From NCBI GenBank assembly GCA_021613535.1, contig CP075494.1, positions 1,674,001-1,738,000 of the forward strand: a DNA stretch of 64,000 nucleotides, read 5' to 3'. The notes under the pieces were generated by a model. That model had not been told where the DNA came from, made no database searches, and saw only the letters and a list, made by a program, of their open reading frames with translations. The DNA comes from Adineta vaga. Taxonomy: Eukaryota; Rotifera. Below are positions 22,301-32,765 of the stretch, piece after piece (the stretch's first letter is position 1; each line of letters begins with the position of its first letter). Position numbers and translations under genes: made by a program.

Positions 22301-24350
22301 AGGATTAATTCCAATTAATGGAAATTATGAGTATTATCCTAATTATGTTACAATTAGAAGTATAAATACTTCAGGATTAGTATCACCTAAAATTGTGTAT
22401 CAAGATGGTTCATCTGATGGTGCATTAGGTTCTTCTACCTTCTCAGTGGGCGCAGCTGGTGGTGGACCTTGGTATGGACCGAGAGGACTTGGTTATATTT
22501 CAGACCCAGGAAATGTTCAAGAAACTGCCAATAATTTTGGATTGTATACTATGAACTCTGTTTCACATGATGGAAACACACACGAAACAGGTGGAATCAG
22601 ATGTATTATGGACCCGAATAATGCTTATATGCCAACTGATTTTGAAACTGAATTTATTAGCAGCCCAAATGAACAATACGCATTATCTACTCTAATTAAT
22701 TGGATAAAAGAACCAAACAGCTATGTAGAGTATACTAACAACTCTTTGACTACACAAAATCCGGCAGATAAAGACCGTGTTATTGAAATTCCGTTGCGTA
22801 AAGCTTATGCAATGTATAAACTACATTTAAGCACAACAGATGAATATCCTCAGGGAAGTCTCAAATCGAGCTCTGTTGTATGGACTACCAATACAGGCTT
22901 AATTCAAAACATGGAAATAATCGATGGAACTAAGGAAACGGCTAAACTGAAAGTTACTTTAAATGAAAATCAATACGGTAATGCTGTGGTAGCTTTCCAT
23001 TTAGGGAATTCCGGTCAGTGGGTAAATGGAAAAATGCAGGATCCCATTATCTGGAGCTGGCATATCTGGACTCCTGAAACAATAGTTGGTTCATTAGATT
23101 ACGAAACTGAAACCTCAACGAATGGGGGTATTATAAATGCTTCTAATACAGCTTTTGTAAATCCTGTGAAAAGTATTGGCGTTCCATTGAAGACTACTTT
23201 CATGGATCGAGACTTGGGTGCTTTAATGATGTTCCCAGAAGAAGCTTCAGTGGGTGGTGCATCATATACTTACAGCTTCATCCCTCAAGTCAGTAAAAGT
23301 GGAGGGCTACATTTCCAGTGGGGAAGAAAAGACCCTCTTCCTGTTTTCATCAATGCCGGAGGACATTATGATTTCGGAACTGCAGTAGGAAGTCAAGGAA
23401 GTATTTATAAGAATATGGCCAGATATACAGTCCGTACTCAGAGCGGACCGATGAGCAATGGAATAATTCCTTATTTAGGAACAATCGACAGTACAAGTTA
23501 TACTACAAATTATGCTAAAGAATTTTCAACCGATTATTCTTCAGTATTTTCATCAGCAGATTCTAAGAAGGATAAAATCAAGAAAGTATTGATGTATTCT
23601 GTAAACAATCCGCTATACTTTTTATATCAAAATCCTTCTACAGAAACAAATCAGTTTAAAAAAGTACGAGATTGGGTATCTGATGAAAATGGCCAGTTTA
23701 CAGACAGATGGGGACACGGTACAGAAAAATCACCTTTTGATCCATGTCCTGAAGGATGGAGAATACCTGATGCTTTCTATGCAAACATGCACTCTACACT
23801 GCCTCAGTTGAGCAATTTCTATTCTAACTGGCCATTATCTCATGGAAACAATCCTTGGTATTATAATGGTTATCAGGCTTCAGGTACAGGAACATACGGA
23901 TTAGCACCTTCAGGTGTATACCAAGCTAAAAGAGATGCTTATTCACCTGCAAACAAATTCTATCCGGGAAGCAGATCTATAATTTCTAACTATCCTGCCA
24001 CCAGATTTGGGTTTGTTTTCAATAACAACAGATATAAAATTGGTAACTATGCCAACAATGGAATCAGAGGCTTTCAAGGAGGAAAAGATCTTACCTTAGT
24101 TACAGCTGATGGACCTCTTAGATTAAGATTCAGCATGTCCGGAGCATGGACTGCATCGCCTTCCGATGTTTATTCTGGAACAGCGATAGGATTACATTTC
24201 AACATAGAATCATCAGCTGAGTTTAATATGCAGACCGGATATCCGTATTATCCTCAGGCAGCAATGTCTTGCCGTTGTGCAAAAATCAAGTATGATGGAA
24301 ATGGAAAGGAAATAGGAAGATACGAACCTACAGGCATTGAAGTTCAATAA
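19356..24350 (+). CDS. Chimera: secretory thioredoxin (PDI a) domain fused to Bacteroidetes-type surface protein
   Basis: One open frame of 1664 residues. Residues 1-24 are a signal peptide; 25-127 are an animal protein disulfide isomerase 'a' domain with active site 'APWCDHCKALSP', 'YDVKVYPTIKFL' (cis-Pro) and a 'DDITSWLKKKT' end. At about 19740 this joins sequence with no PDI character. The following 1,500 residues have bacterial style: two similar halves with 'WMDRNLGATSAKFL'/'FMDRDLGALMMF', 'GLQYQWGRKDPFP'/'GLHFQWGRKDPLP', and 'SPYDPCPCNWRVPSFY'/'SPFDPCPEGWRIPDAF', patterns of repeated secreted proteins of Bacteroidetes/Fibrobacteres. The C-terminus lacks a visible PorSS signal. No introns in 5 kb, and codon use in the second part looks less A/T-ending. 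An animal promoter, leader and signal peptide have been captured. Probable role: none known; likely secreted, with an oxidoreductase head. Confidence 0.8.
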   Translation: MFPGSVQGALLAVVIILTQTTESHVLSLTKDTFDDAVKNNRHLLVKFVAPWCDHCKALSPAYAAAAKQLVDSGSDIKLASVDATIEQDLAQKYDVKVYPTIKFLSDGTTFDYTGGRARDDITSWLKKKTFVIHHYRRKALKKRTTTVLAPYVYDLDPQIVIQQNVNQKGLVIMEGKLTKPFIDDHIKLSIKYQDVQGNWVTGWCKTLYSYNQYNENVRATFELPASALNPYNVKIELSSNTNLSNFNSVVWDKTIRHYKLGDYIATNCDLDENEYTILLTPKKDGTLITDTNGKVTGVKDRVTTAHSWNRLNIGYSLDNKKNDVVFSPTNPATLFTDTNGAKSIKMVNQGVISDTLGSTPEFIYNVGPGHPIPYLYSYEDPVYMFAGKFSVNGFFIKFSQWPGEPNGPGYHNFKNPNSLQSRYFNLYNTISEKLSDFISDQEPVVFVSSMTTGFRVYKSNGTYINLTGYSNYGPLYFGYGNDQGGGRRGPGSENFIVSSTSEMTLYGMGALRNDFVNFTPGYPSIRSMQDIEKEISKFIRYAGIFGNTTAYDDTSECAGGCFAANPGAVSDYVMLDWAKAPNSYIFTGKDKNGNDADGLYIPVKKAYEMWSKGGEFMRDENGNYTPIPSGTATAGLYWEDEPGLIKSITLQGTGENAKIKVLVNKLKEGNAVVSYRVDDKVYWTWHVWVTDDPTVNGSTYRLGFEKDKNGNPVTNWKWMDRNLGATSAKFLGNNWHKSQGLQYQWGRKDPFPALIHKDGTMYEISGEIGNIRYVGAVYTTGSTSALPVKYRGNLYPQDNTGYDTPSGNIRYSVQHPIHMIIPPLYVKKYNETVIDNDENMFVQNSANSWYHQQRTTWFSKQKYRNDFNSADPSQNVAWDLWGDTRGGKISDLNNPQLAEESKRYAMKSPYDPCPCNWRVPSFYDNVGSPNNDNNASPWGRIGGANDVDTFTSNPSTSSTRFPGIKIYPGLGYDFTGVAGRNLGLIPINGNYEYYPNYVTIRSINTSGLVSPKIVYQDGSSDGALGSSTFSVGAAGGGPWYGPRGLGYISDPGNVQETANNFGLYTMNSVSHDGNTHETGGIRCIMDPNNAYMPTDFETEFISSPNEQYALSTLINWIKEPNSYVEYTNNSLTTQNPADKDRVIEIPLRKAYAMYKLHLSTTDEYPQGSLKSSSVVWTTNTGLIQNMEIIDGTKETAKLKVTLNENQYGNAVVAFHLGNSGQWVNGKMQDPIIWSWHIWTPETIVGSLDYETETSTNGGIINASNTAFVNPVKSIGVPLKTTFMDRDLGALMMFPEEASVGGASYTYSFIPQVSKSGGLHFQWGRKDPLPVFINAGGHYDFGTAVGSQGSIYKNMARYTVRTQSGPMSNGIIPYLGTIDSTSYTTNYAKEFSTDYSSVFSSADSKKDKIKKVLMYSVNNPLYFLYQNPSTETNQFKKVRDWVSDENGQFTDRWGHGTEKSPFDPCPEGWRIPDAFYANMHSTLPQLSNFYSNWPLSHGNNPWYYNGYQASGTGTYGLAPSGVYQAKRDAYSPANKFYPGSRSIISNYPATRFGFVFNNNRYKIGNYANNGIRGFQGGKDLTLVTADGPLRLRFSMSGAWTASPSDVYSGTAIGLHFNIESSAEFNMQTGYPYYPQAAMSCRCAKIKYDGNGKEIGRYEPTGIEVQ

Positions 24351-24439
24351 AATACAACTACAAATTCATGAAATGTTCTTCCCAGCTAGAAACAAAAATG
24401 GTCTGAGACGCAACAATTAAAATAATAAAAAACTGTCAT

Positions 24440-24534
24440 AAAAAACCCTAAACAATGCATTTTCATTTTCCGTTTTAATATCTAAATAAAAGTTATAATG
24501 CGAATTATTCCTTACTATTGTTTAAGGTTTTTTC
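24440..24534. repeat. Imperfect inverted repeat after the chimeric gene
   Basis: Arms AAAAAACCCTAAACAATG (24440-24457) and ATTGTTTAAGGTTTTTTC (24517-24534) pair except for one or two positions, with a 60-nt spacer. It lies 90 nt after the stop codon. It could be a carried-over bacterial intergenic structure or a small decayed element. Confidence 0.4.
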
Positions 24535-26104
24535 AATACCAGATTATTAATAATTTCCAGATATTTATTTGTCCACGAAAAGATAGAATGAATTATAAGA
24601 TGTATCCATATGGAAGAGGGTGTAATAAATTCGAGATTATCTAGTAATAGATCTGTACCTCCGTGTGTCTGAACAGTTCATTGAGAAGAGACTTTTTTCG
24701 GAATATATGAGGTCCAATCTTCTTAGTTTAATGCCGAAAGCGATTGACACGAAAGAATTTTTTAAAGCATGCTAGTCTACTACGCTTCAATATCTTTGGA
24801 TGTAAAGCAAGTAAGAATAGAATATACTGATCATTTTCGAAATAGATTTAATTGAAATAGTTGACATTAAATTGTTCAATAATACTTCATGCAACTACTA
24901 AAATAAGCGACTAACAACTGCAATGAAAACATAGAAATACAAAAAAATTTATATGCTACGAAAGCAATTATTTAACGAAGATTGAAGTTAATGATCGAAT
25001 GTATATTTTCCAGATAATTCACTCTTTTGATACGTTTGTGCATTAGGCGAATCGATTTCTTCTGTATTATTCACTTGTTTTGCTTGTTGAACTTCATCTG
25101 GATGTGGGTGTGGGTATGGATACTACTCCTTCATCTACAACCACACCGCACGCACCCTTTTATAGTGTATGCGTAAAGATCGACATTTCATACAATTAGT
25201 GATGTGCCGAAGAATGTAAGTCACAGAACAATAAATAAGGAATAACGACAGAATAAAAGAAAACACAAATCATATACGACGTAACAAACAAGACGCGTTT
25301 TTTGCGAAAAAGAGTATATAATTCTATTGATTAAGAAAACAAAGAAACGATTTATAAGCTTTCATCTAAAAACTAACGAACTAAAGGTTGATTAGAAAGT
25401 GTCAAACCCTCTCACTAAACTAATATATTCAGAACAAACTTCCATATATATATATATATATATAAATATGACAAAAAACCCAAGTAAATAATAAATTTTA
25501 TGCAACTTGTGTATCTTATCGAAAAAGAAACCTATTCGACGATTTTTTGAAAAAATGTAAGTTGAAATAATTATGTCTTACTCAAGACTCGTAAAATGAT
25601 TAAAAAATCATCATATACTTGAATTTTTTTACTTTTTTTTCAGTTGATAGCTCTTCTCTTCCTCTACCAAAATGACTTGATTTCATCAATGACATACATA
25701 GAATTTCATCCTGAAAAATACCAATTTAATCAGAGAGATTGAAACTTTTTAATCATCTTCTGAATTAATTATAACTGACGCTTGTGAAGAGCCGATGACA
25801 TCTGATGAAGTATGCGATGCATAAATCCGTTTCGACTTGATCACAGGAACGATAAACGAAGGAGAAGATTCACAAATTAGGCTTTTATTGAGGAATCATT
25901 TATCCGAATCATTAAATAACTTATTTACGAAGAGAAAAAATGCATTTTTGATAGCATTTAAGATTACTCATTTTCATGTTAATATTGATCAAATTAATAC
26001 AAAAATTATTTTATCTAAAGTTCTTGACAATGTCATGTTTATCATTACCGGAAAGAAAAATCAAATTAAAGATATACGATGAATCATACGCTCAACTTGT
26101 TTAA
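24535..26104. other. Intergenic region with microsatellite and one hairpin
   Basis: AT-rich. Contains a (TA)n tract at about 25444-25464 and the hairpin at 25098-25158. A short plus-strand frame at 25837-26082 has no recognisable features and no codon support beyond its length; I do not call it a gene. Ends at the TTAA target site of the piggyBac element. Confidence 0.4.
25098..25158. repeat. Telomere-type hairpin element
   Basis: G-arm CTGGATGTGGGTGTGGGTAT (25099-25118), loop with ACTACTCCTTCATCTAC, C-arm ACCACACCGCACGCACCC (25140-25157). The loop resembles those at 47527 and 56501 (ACTACATCTAT). Confidence 0.65.
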
Positions 26105-28387
26105 CCCTTTCAGGACGGGAAGCCACTATAGTGGCTTTTGATTGTTTTTGAATAGAAAAACGGTATTCATTGACGATCTAAATTAGCTATATATGTATCA
26201 TAATATACTTATTATAATGACATATATCTTATGTAGTTTTCGTGGTCGGTCATGCTGATTCCTCTTTTTTTTTGTCTTACATCAGATCATCAGAGTGAGT
26301 TGTAGATGTGGTCATCATTTGTATGTCATCTTTTTCTGTCTATCATTTTCATATCATTAACACATATACATATATATGTATGTATATATATATACTCTCT
26401 CTTACCCTCACTTTTTTTCGTTCTGCTACCGCACTTGAATTCGTATACATTCTTTTATTCTGGTATATTCCAATACGCACTTCTTTCATTTATCTTCTGG
26501 ATGTTTCTCTCTCTTTTTGGACCCTGATGTTTATATGTATACGTTCACTATTTGAAACTTTTTTATTCATTGACTAGTAACCAATAGTTCTCTCAAACGT
26601 TAAATTAGAAAAGTATTGAATATTCTCACTTATTTCATCTCATTTACTGTTTCTTATCGAAGAAAACATGGCTGCATTCAAGTGTAAGCAAAATACAGAA
26701 GTGAATGAAACTCGTATGAACATCGAATCCGACAGTGACAGCGAGTTTTTCGATGATCTCAGCAGTGAAGAATCGGATAATGACGATTATACATCTGTAC
26801 CGAATAGATCTTGGAGAGATGGGCATTTTACACCTCGTCTATTTGACTTTACACAAAAAACTGGTCTCAATTCGGATGTATTAGACTTGAAAAATGAATC
26901 TCCATTAGATTTTTTTGAACTATTATTCGATCGAACAATATTAGAACAAATAGTGAATGAAACAAATAAATATCATTCACTTTCAAACACAAGTATTCCA
27001 AATTCCTCCACATCTCATCAGACACAATGGAATGATACAAACGTTCCTGAGTTGTATTCTTTTCTAGCCATCGTAATGCTTATGGCTCATACGAAAAAGA
27101 ATCGGATAAAAGACTACTGGTCTACCGATGAGCTGATTTCTACTCCAATCTTTACTCAAATATTCACCAGAGATCGCTTTTTGTTAATTCTGAAATTTTT
27201 ACATTTCAACGATAATCAACGACAGCAAGATGGTGATAGATTACATAAGATAAAGCCAATTATTGATTATTTGAGAAAAAAAGTTCAAACTTTGTTTCAA
27301 ACCATACAGAAACCTATGTATTGATGAAAGCTTGATGTTATGGAAAGGACGTTTGAGTTTCAAACAGTATATACCAACAAAACGACATCGTTTTGGTGTG
27401 AAATTATTCATATTGTGCGATTGTCATTCCGGTTTCATTATGGATTTTATTGTTTATGCGGGTCAACAGACAGAAATTAAACTGGACAAAGAATTACGAA
27501 TATCGGGTTCGATTGTTATGACTCTGATGGATAACTATTTGGACAAAGGTCATGTTATATTCATGGATAATTGGTATACAAGTCCCATTCTATTCGAAAA
27601 ACTACACTACAGACGAACAGGTGCTTGTGGAACCGTCAAATCCAACAGAACTGGTCTGCCTATATTTCCTTCGAAATTACAAAAAGATAAACAAGCATTT
27701 CAACATACAAATATATTACTTGCATTGAAATGGCGTGATAAGCGCGATGTTCACATGTTATCTACAATCCATGTACCAGATATGGTACTAACTAATAAAA
27801 TTGATCATACAACGAATAAACCAGTAGCAAAACCTCTTTGTATCAAGGATTACAACGAGAATATGGGATTAGTGGATAAATCTGATATGCAGATTAGCTT
27901 TTCAGAATGTATTCGTAAAACTATCAAATGGTACAAGAAGTTATTTTTTCATCTACTCGATTTATCGATGCTAAATGCTTACATACTTTATAAAGAAAAG
28001 AAGCACGTAATTCTTGAGTTCACTGATTTTCGTCTACAAGTAATTCGACAGATCTTCGAAAAATATGGTACTCAACGAAATACAAGAAGAGGTCGACCAT
28101 CTGCTGACATATCATTGCGACTCACAACTCGTCATTTTCCATCGCTAACTGGTGGAAGATCGCGAACATGCATTGTGTGCAGTACGACTAGCAAACGACC
28201 CAAAAAGCGTTCTCGTACAAAGTATGAATGTTCAGACTGTAATGTAGGTTTATGTATCGCAAATTGTTTTCGAGAATATCATACATTACACTCATATTAA
28301 TAAACTTGAAGAAAGAAAAGAATAAATTGATGTTTAGTTATATTTTTCATATGATTTCCTATAAAAAATAATCCCGTCCTGAAAGGG
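26105..28387 (+). mobile_element. piggyBac-family DNA transposon, 2283 bp
   Basis: Flanked on both sides by TTAA (26101-26104 and 28388-28391), the canonical piggyBac target duplication. Terminal inverted repeats are 16 bp and identical: CCCTTTCAGGACGGGA at 26105-26120 and its complement at 28372-28387. Just inside the left end is a perfect 16-bp palindrome, AGCCACTATAGTGGCT (26121-26136), not seen at the right end. One transposase gene lies within. Ends look recent; the element stops 20 nt short of the next gene's stop codon. Confidence 0.9.
26668..28300 (+). pseudogene. piggyBac transposase (DDE_Tnp_1_7), one frameshift
   Basis: Frame one (26668-27321) gives an acidic N-terminus, then the family core from 'PELYSFLAIVMLMAHTKK' to 'LHKIKPIIDYL'. 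It is cut by TGA at 27322. The core resumes one frame later with the 'IDES' block that carries the first catalytic Asp (27323-27325), so an extra base near 27312-27320 breaks the gene exactly there. The second frame has 'FMDNWYTSP' (second Asp, 27566) and 'GLVDKSDMQISF' (third Asp, 27875). It ends with a Cys-rich zinc-binding domain (CIVCSTT..CSDCNVGLC..CFREYH), usual for piggyBac and involved in binding the element ends. Without a sequencing error it cannot make full transposase, but the perfect ends would let a relative mobilise it. Confidence 0.85.
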
Positions 28388-28411
28388 TTAAGAGTGTGAT
28401 GTTAAATATAT

Positions 28412-28957
28412 TCAAAAAATGTTTTTTATTCCTACAAAACTCGATAGTAGGATAACAATAAGTATCCCTTTGGCTCTAGTTGCGTCAGATTTAAGTCGAA
28501 CAGCAATAGTATTACATTGAGAACCAGCTAAATTAATAACAGAAATTACTTGGTTATCTTGACTTAACGATAAATTAACAGGATATTCAAATAGACGATA
28601 TGGTAATGTGAAATCTTTTGGCATATCAATTGTTGTAAATACAAGTGGCTTGGCTGCACAAATACCGATTCCATAGGCTTGTCCTATTATTTGTAATTTG
28701 GTTCCATTGTCCTGTGCAGAAGTAGTTATGTAGTCAAAAAAACAACAACACGTTGAATTATCACATTTTCTATCTGTACTCCAACTACCAATCCAGTTTG
28801 GTAAAACTCGTATAAAAACATTTTCTTTAGTTGTCTCTATTAATTATGAAATAGTTTTATTAATTTAAAATATTAATATATGTATTTACATACTTGCATT
28901 TATAATCTTCATAAAAACAGTCATACTTAATAAAATATACCATAGTTTATTCATCAT
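28412..28957 (-). CDS. Small secreted, possibly GPI-anchored protein
   Basis: Two exons: 28894-28957 (signal peptide MMNKLWYILLSMTVFMKIINA) and 28412-28836, intron 57 bp (GTATGT..TTAATAG). The product is 162 residues. Mature part has Cys residues in 'DRKCDNSTCCCFFDY', 'GICAA' and 'SQCNTI', followed by a hydrophobic C-terminus (ILIVILLSSFVGI), fitting a GPI-anchor signal. Phase-1 signal exon is the same design as the genes at 1893 and 33753. The piggyBac right end lies just beyond its stop codon and must have replaced or displaced its 3' UTR. Family not recognised. Confidence 0.6.
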
Positions 28958-30413
28958 TACAAACTATATAGAACTGATCTAAGAATAAACAACGATGCTT
29001 TTCACAAGTTTTAATATGTTTGTTAATGAAATTTTTATCTAATATCTCGCACATCTTATCTTTCTTTTATAAAACTTAAAATATTAGAAAAAAAAATATA
29101 GAAAGATTATTTTACTTCTACGTATAGAACACGTGATATTGTGAAGAATTTTCTATTTTCTTTTTATATAAAATCTTTCAGATAGAATGAAGAACAGACC
29201 AGAATAAGCTCAAATTGCTCTGTTCTCTAATGTTGACTATGGTAAGATAACATTCTGCTGTAGTTTTACTTACATGTTGAGTAAATGTTATTTATGGCCT
29301 ATATGTATGTTGCACTTAAGTTTATAGCATAGTATTTATCGTGTATTCGTTCTTTTCTCAACACATACATCATATAAAAATCAATAAATTCAGATTGAAA
29401 GAAGAAAAAAAATGTTGATATACTACCTTCGCTTTCATATAGAAGAAGAATTGGTGTTGATTGTATTGCTTTATATAAAAACATGAACTTATATATAGAC
29501 TCGTGCGTGAAATGAAATACTAATAAAATATTTCATAGAAATCTAACTACTTACTATATCGGTTTTTAAACACGATAAAATTTTATATGCCAATTTAAAT
29601 CATTTGTCATTTGTGAATTGATTTCTTGATCTATATCTTGAATTTTATATTTAAAATTGGAACTAATAGCCACTATAAAAGGACATCTAAGTGAGATAAT
29701 TAATTCATTGTAGAATAAAAGGAGAATAGAAAACAAATGAGAGAAGTTAAGTTTTAAAAATATTCACTATTTCCGCAGAAAAAACATAATAGATAGATTG
29801 TGCGTGATTGTTCTACATTTAAAAAATATACATAAACATAAACTTACGAAATTCTGATTTGAAGAGTTGTAAATAAATATACAAACATAAAATCAAAGAA
29901 ATTAAAAATAAATATTTATATTTGTTTATTTGAGAATTAAATATTGATAATAAATATGAATAATCTTCATGTGTTATATAACGAAGGTGTGGGTACCTCT
30001 TCTTGTTGCTCACCAACATACATATATACGTTATACATCCATATTATCTATTTTTCAACGATTCTGTTGCAGTCTATATAGCGAATAACCATCTCTAAGT
30101 CAATTAAGTTTACTGCGACGCATTTATACGCAATTTTATTTCAATAGAAAACAGAAGTGTGCACTTACACACAATGTAATTATAAGCCCTTTTTTGTTTT
30201 GTCTTCAAAGAATAAAAACTGTTTTTTTTATAAATAAAATACAATTTTTTTAGATCTTCTTTGCCATACAAGGTTGAAAAATTGAAAAGATGCTCTATGA
30301 GTGATTTATACAAATTTATAAATTATATATTTTGTAAAGAGAAGAAAAAATATAGAACTTTATTTTTTTAAGCAATACATTCGTCAGACATAATAGAAAC
30401 CAGTAGTACGAGG
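28958..30413. other. AT-rich divergent intergenic region
   Basis: No supported gene. One telomere-type half-site at 29983-29998 (AAGGTGTGGGTACC). Short minus-strand frames rich in Lys, Tyr and Ile here are what random AT-rich DNA gives. Confidence 0.4.
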
Positions 30414-32401
30414 ATGTTCTCTCAACAACAGTCGCCCATGAATGAATGGTCAACAACACAAACTTATTCATCTCAACATCGAGATACACCAAAAACATCA
30501 GTAGAAAATAAAGCCATTTCGTATAATACATGTCGTAGACATGACAATGAAGATCGCTTAAAAGATCGTAAAAAACGGAGGTAAAAAACAAGTAGTTCTA
30601 TATTATCCCAGAAGTTTTGCAGTTTCAACTGGAACTTTGCACTCCTAGTATTATGTTTTAATATATATATCATTAATATTTTTAAGATGCAGATTATTTG
30701 GTATACTACTAGAATGCTGTGGATCATGTTCACCATTCTGTTATGGTCTGTTATTGGGTGTACTCACTGCGGGCTTGGCATTAGCCATTATCATGACATT
30801 GTGGTTAACATCTTCAAAGCAAACATTGACATCAGAGGGTAAACATCGTACTTCTTCATTTTTACATATGCAGTCAAAGTATCCTTGATTGGTATCTTTT
30901 CAAATAATGTCTGTATCTAGTAAAATTTACTTCCACCCACACTCTCAAGATGGATCATTTGATCCATAAAAGCAATAGGTCACTTTTTTTAGTATTAAAG
31001 CGTGATTTTGATAACTGGTGCCTGATTTAGTAGTTTCTTATAATGTGAGACTAAGAAAGCATAATATCTTAGTAAATGCGATTATCTTGATATTTTGCAT
31101 AATAAGAAAACTTTGGTGCCCTATTGATGACAATTGCCATCTTGATTAATTCAATCAACAGTTAAGGATAATTTTCATTTACTAAACGTGAATTTCCAAC
31201 TTCAATTGAAAACACACCGTATTTCTTTTGCATATTAGATCAATAGCTTCATGTTCTTGGATGAAGCTGTTTTATGAAAACGAAATGTTCAATAGTTTTT
31301 CCATTTCTCTTGCAAACGTTTTGTAGAATTGGCAGTACAAATAGCAACATCAACATTATCAGGAACAACAGCAGCTACAACAACAGCTACAACAACAATC
31401 GCCTCAACAACAGCCTCAACAACAGCCTCAACAACAGTAACAACAACAGCCTCAACAACAGTAACAACAACAGTAACAACAACAGCAACAACAACAACAA
31501 CAGCCTCAACAACAGTAACAACAACAGCAACAACAACAACAACAGCCTCAACAACAGTAACAACAACAGCAACAACAACAGCCTCAACTGCTGCAACAAC
31601 AACTACAGACGGTAAGTATATATGAGAGTGTGGTGAATTTATGAATTTTTGTTTTCACCCAAACCTAAAACTCATTTTATTATTTACCAAATAATATCAT
31701 TATATTTCTAGGGGTTCTTTCATTATTTCTCAACAAAATCCATAAAAAAAGACAGCATGATTTGTTTTGTTCTTGCTCAATGCTTTGCCATAGGTAGAAG
31801 AATTGAAAAACTAGCCATTTTGTCTCGATTATATGTCTGAAATAAATTCAAAACAAATGAACACATTTCGGTTATGCCTTGGCAAAAATTCTTACTTTTC
31901 TTTATTATTTCCTTTGCAGGAACTACACAGACACCTCCATGTCCACCTGTTTCTGTTAGTTCTTCAAGTTTTCTCCATAATGCGACGACTGGACCAACCA
32001 TTTATACATGTCATGCTTATGAGTGGACAGCTCCGAACACTAGTCTGATTAGCCTTGCCTTTGAATTTCGCAATGATCCTTCGTCCTGGTATATTGATGA
32101 TGTATCCGTTAAGTACGGTAGTACTGAAATGTTAGTTAATGGCGATTTTGAGTCAGGCACTCTTGCCCCCGGCTGGCAGAGAACTCAAGCAATGAACATC
32201 ACTGGTGGACTTTATCCAGGAAATGTCAGCAATGTAATGCCTCGCACCGGTTCTTATAGTATTCGTGATGGAGTCCTAGGATATATTGATAAAATTAGCC
32301 AATCATTTATGACTACGGGTGGTCATATTTATATCGTTAGCTATTGGTTCAAGACAAATGCATTAGGAGCAAATCAATATATTTCTGTTAGTCTCTCATG
32401 A
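30414..32401 (+). CDS. Mucin-like type II membrane protein with C-terminal jelly-roll-like domain
   Basis: Four exons: 30414-30580, 30687-30838, 31327-31611, 31920-32401; all GT/AG with matching phases; 361 residues. Exon 1 is a polar cytoplasmic tail ending in basic residues (RLKDRKKRR). Exon 2 has a Cys cluster and one membrane span (FCYGLLLGVLTAGLALAIIM). Exon 3 is nearly pure Thr/Ser/Ala, a mucin-like stalk coded by a minisatellite. Exon 4 begins 'TQTPPCPPV' and holds a carbohydrate-binding-like domain with 'SWYIDDVSV' and 'LVNGDFESGTLAPGWQ', the start pattern of CBM4/9-type jelly rolls. Likely a surface glycoprotein binding sugars. The second intron contains a telomere-type half-site at 30931-30952. 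Gene appears intact. Confidence 0.75.
30931..30952. repeat. Telomere-type half-site in an intron
   Basis: TTCCACCCACACTCTCAAGA followed by TGG: one CCCACA unit with the family's CTCAAGATGG end, about 90 nt into intron 2 of the mucin-like gene. No G-rich partner nearby. Confidence 0.5.
31370..31596 (+). repeat. Coding Thr-rich minisatellite
   Basis: Tandem units of the type ACAACAGCCTCA / ACAACAGTAACA, forming a 24- to 36-nt higher-order period, read in frame as Thr with regular Ala, Ser and Val. The other frames give poly-Asn or poly-Leu shadows. Length probably varies between alleles. Confidence 0.75.
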
Positions 32402-32740
32402 TCAAAACAAGTAAACATCATAATTGGAATCGTTTTTATTCCCGAATAAATATCATTTTATAATCTACTATAGTTCTTCTTTTCTGTCCACTGTATTGAT
32501 AATGTTATAAATAGATGAGGTTGTGTGTGACTGTAACTGTCAGAGAAATAGATCCTCATCCGTCCTCAACATTTAATTCATTTCTTTTGTATGACAAAAT
32601 TATATGCCAACATTTTCATTTATCTTGAGAAATTATCTATAGATACGCAAAATCGTGTCGTATTCTATCTGTGACGAGAATGTTAGCAAAAAATAAATGA
32701 AAACCATGGTGCAGATGAGGATCTGCGCCTTTTTATTTCG

Positions 32741-32765
32741 TCCACCCACACCCACAGCCAGCACC
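32741..32765. repeat. Telomere-type half-site
   Basis: CCACCCACACCCACAGCCAG (32742-32761), a C-rich arm only, 340 nt after the mucin-like gene's stop codon. The CTCAAG end is not preserved. Confidence 0.45.

Noticed and set aside
25837-26082. Plus-strand 81-codon frame before the piggyBac element
   Set aside because: Low-complexity AT-rich composition, no motif, no regulatory context.
29819-30019. Minus-strand Tyr/Leu/Ile-rich frame with a hydrophobic stretch
   Set aside because: Typical of random AT-rich sequence; overlaps a telomere-type half-site and lacks a promoter or splice signals.
31274-31615. Poly-Asn and poly-Leu frames across the ACAACAGC repeat
   Set aside because: Shadows of the Thr-rich coding repeat; only the Thr frame joins its neighbouring exons by canonical splice sites.
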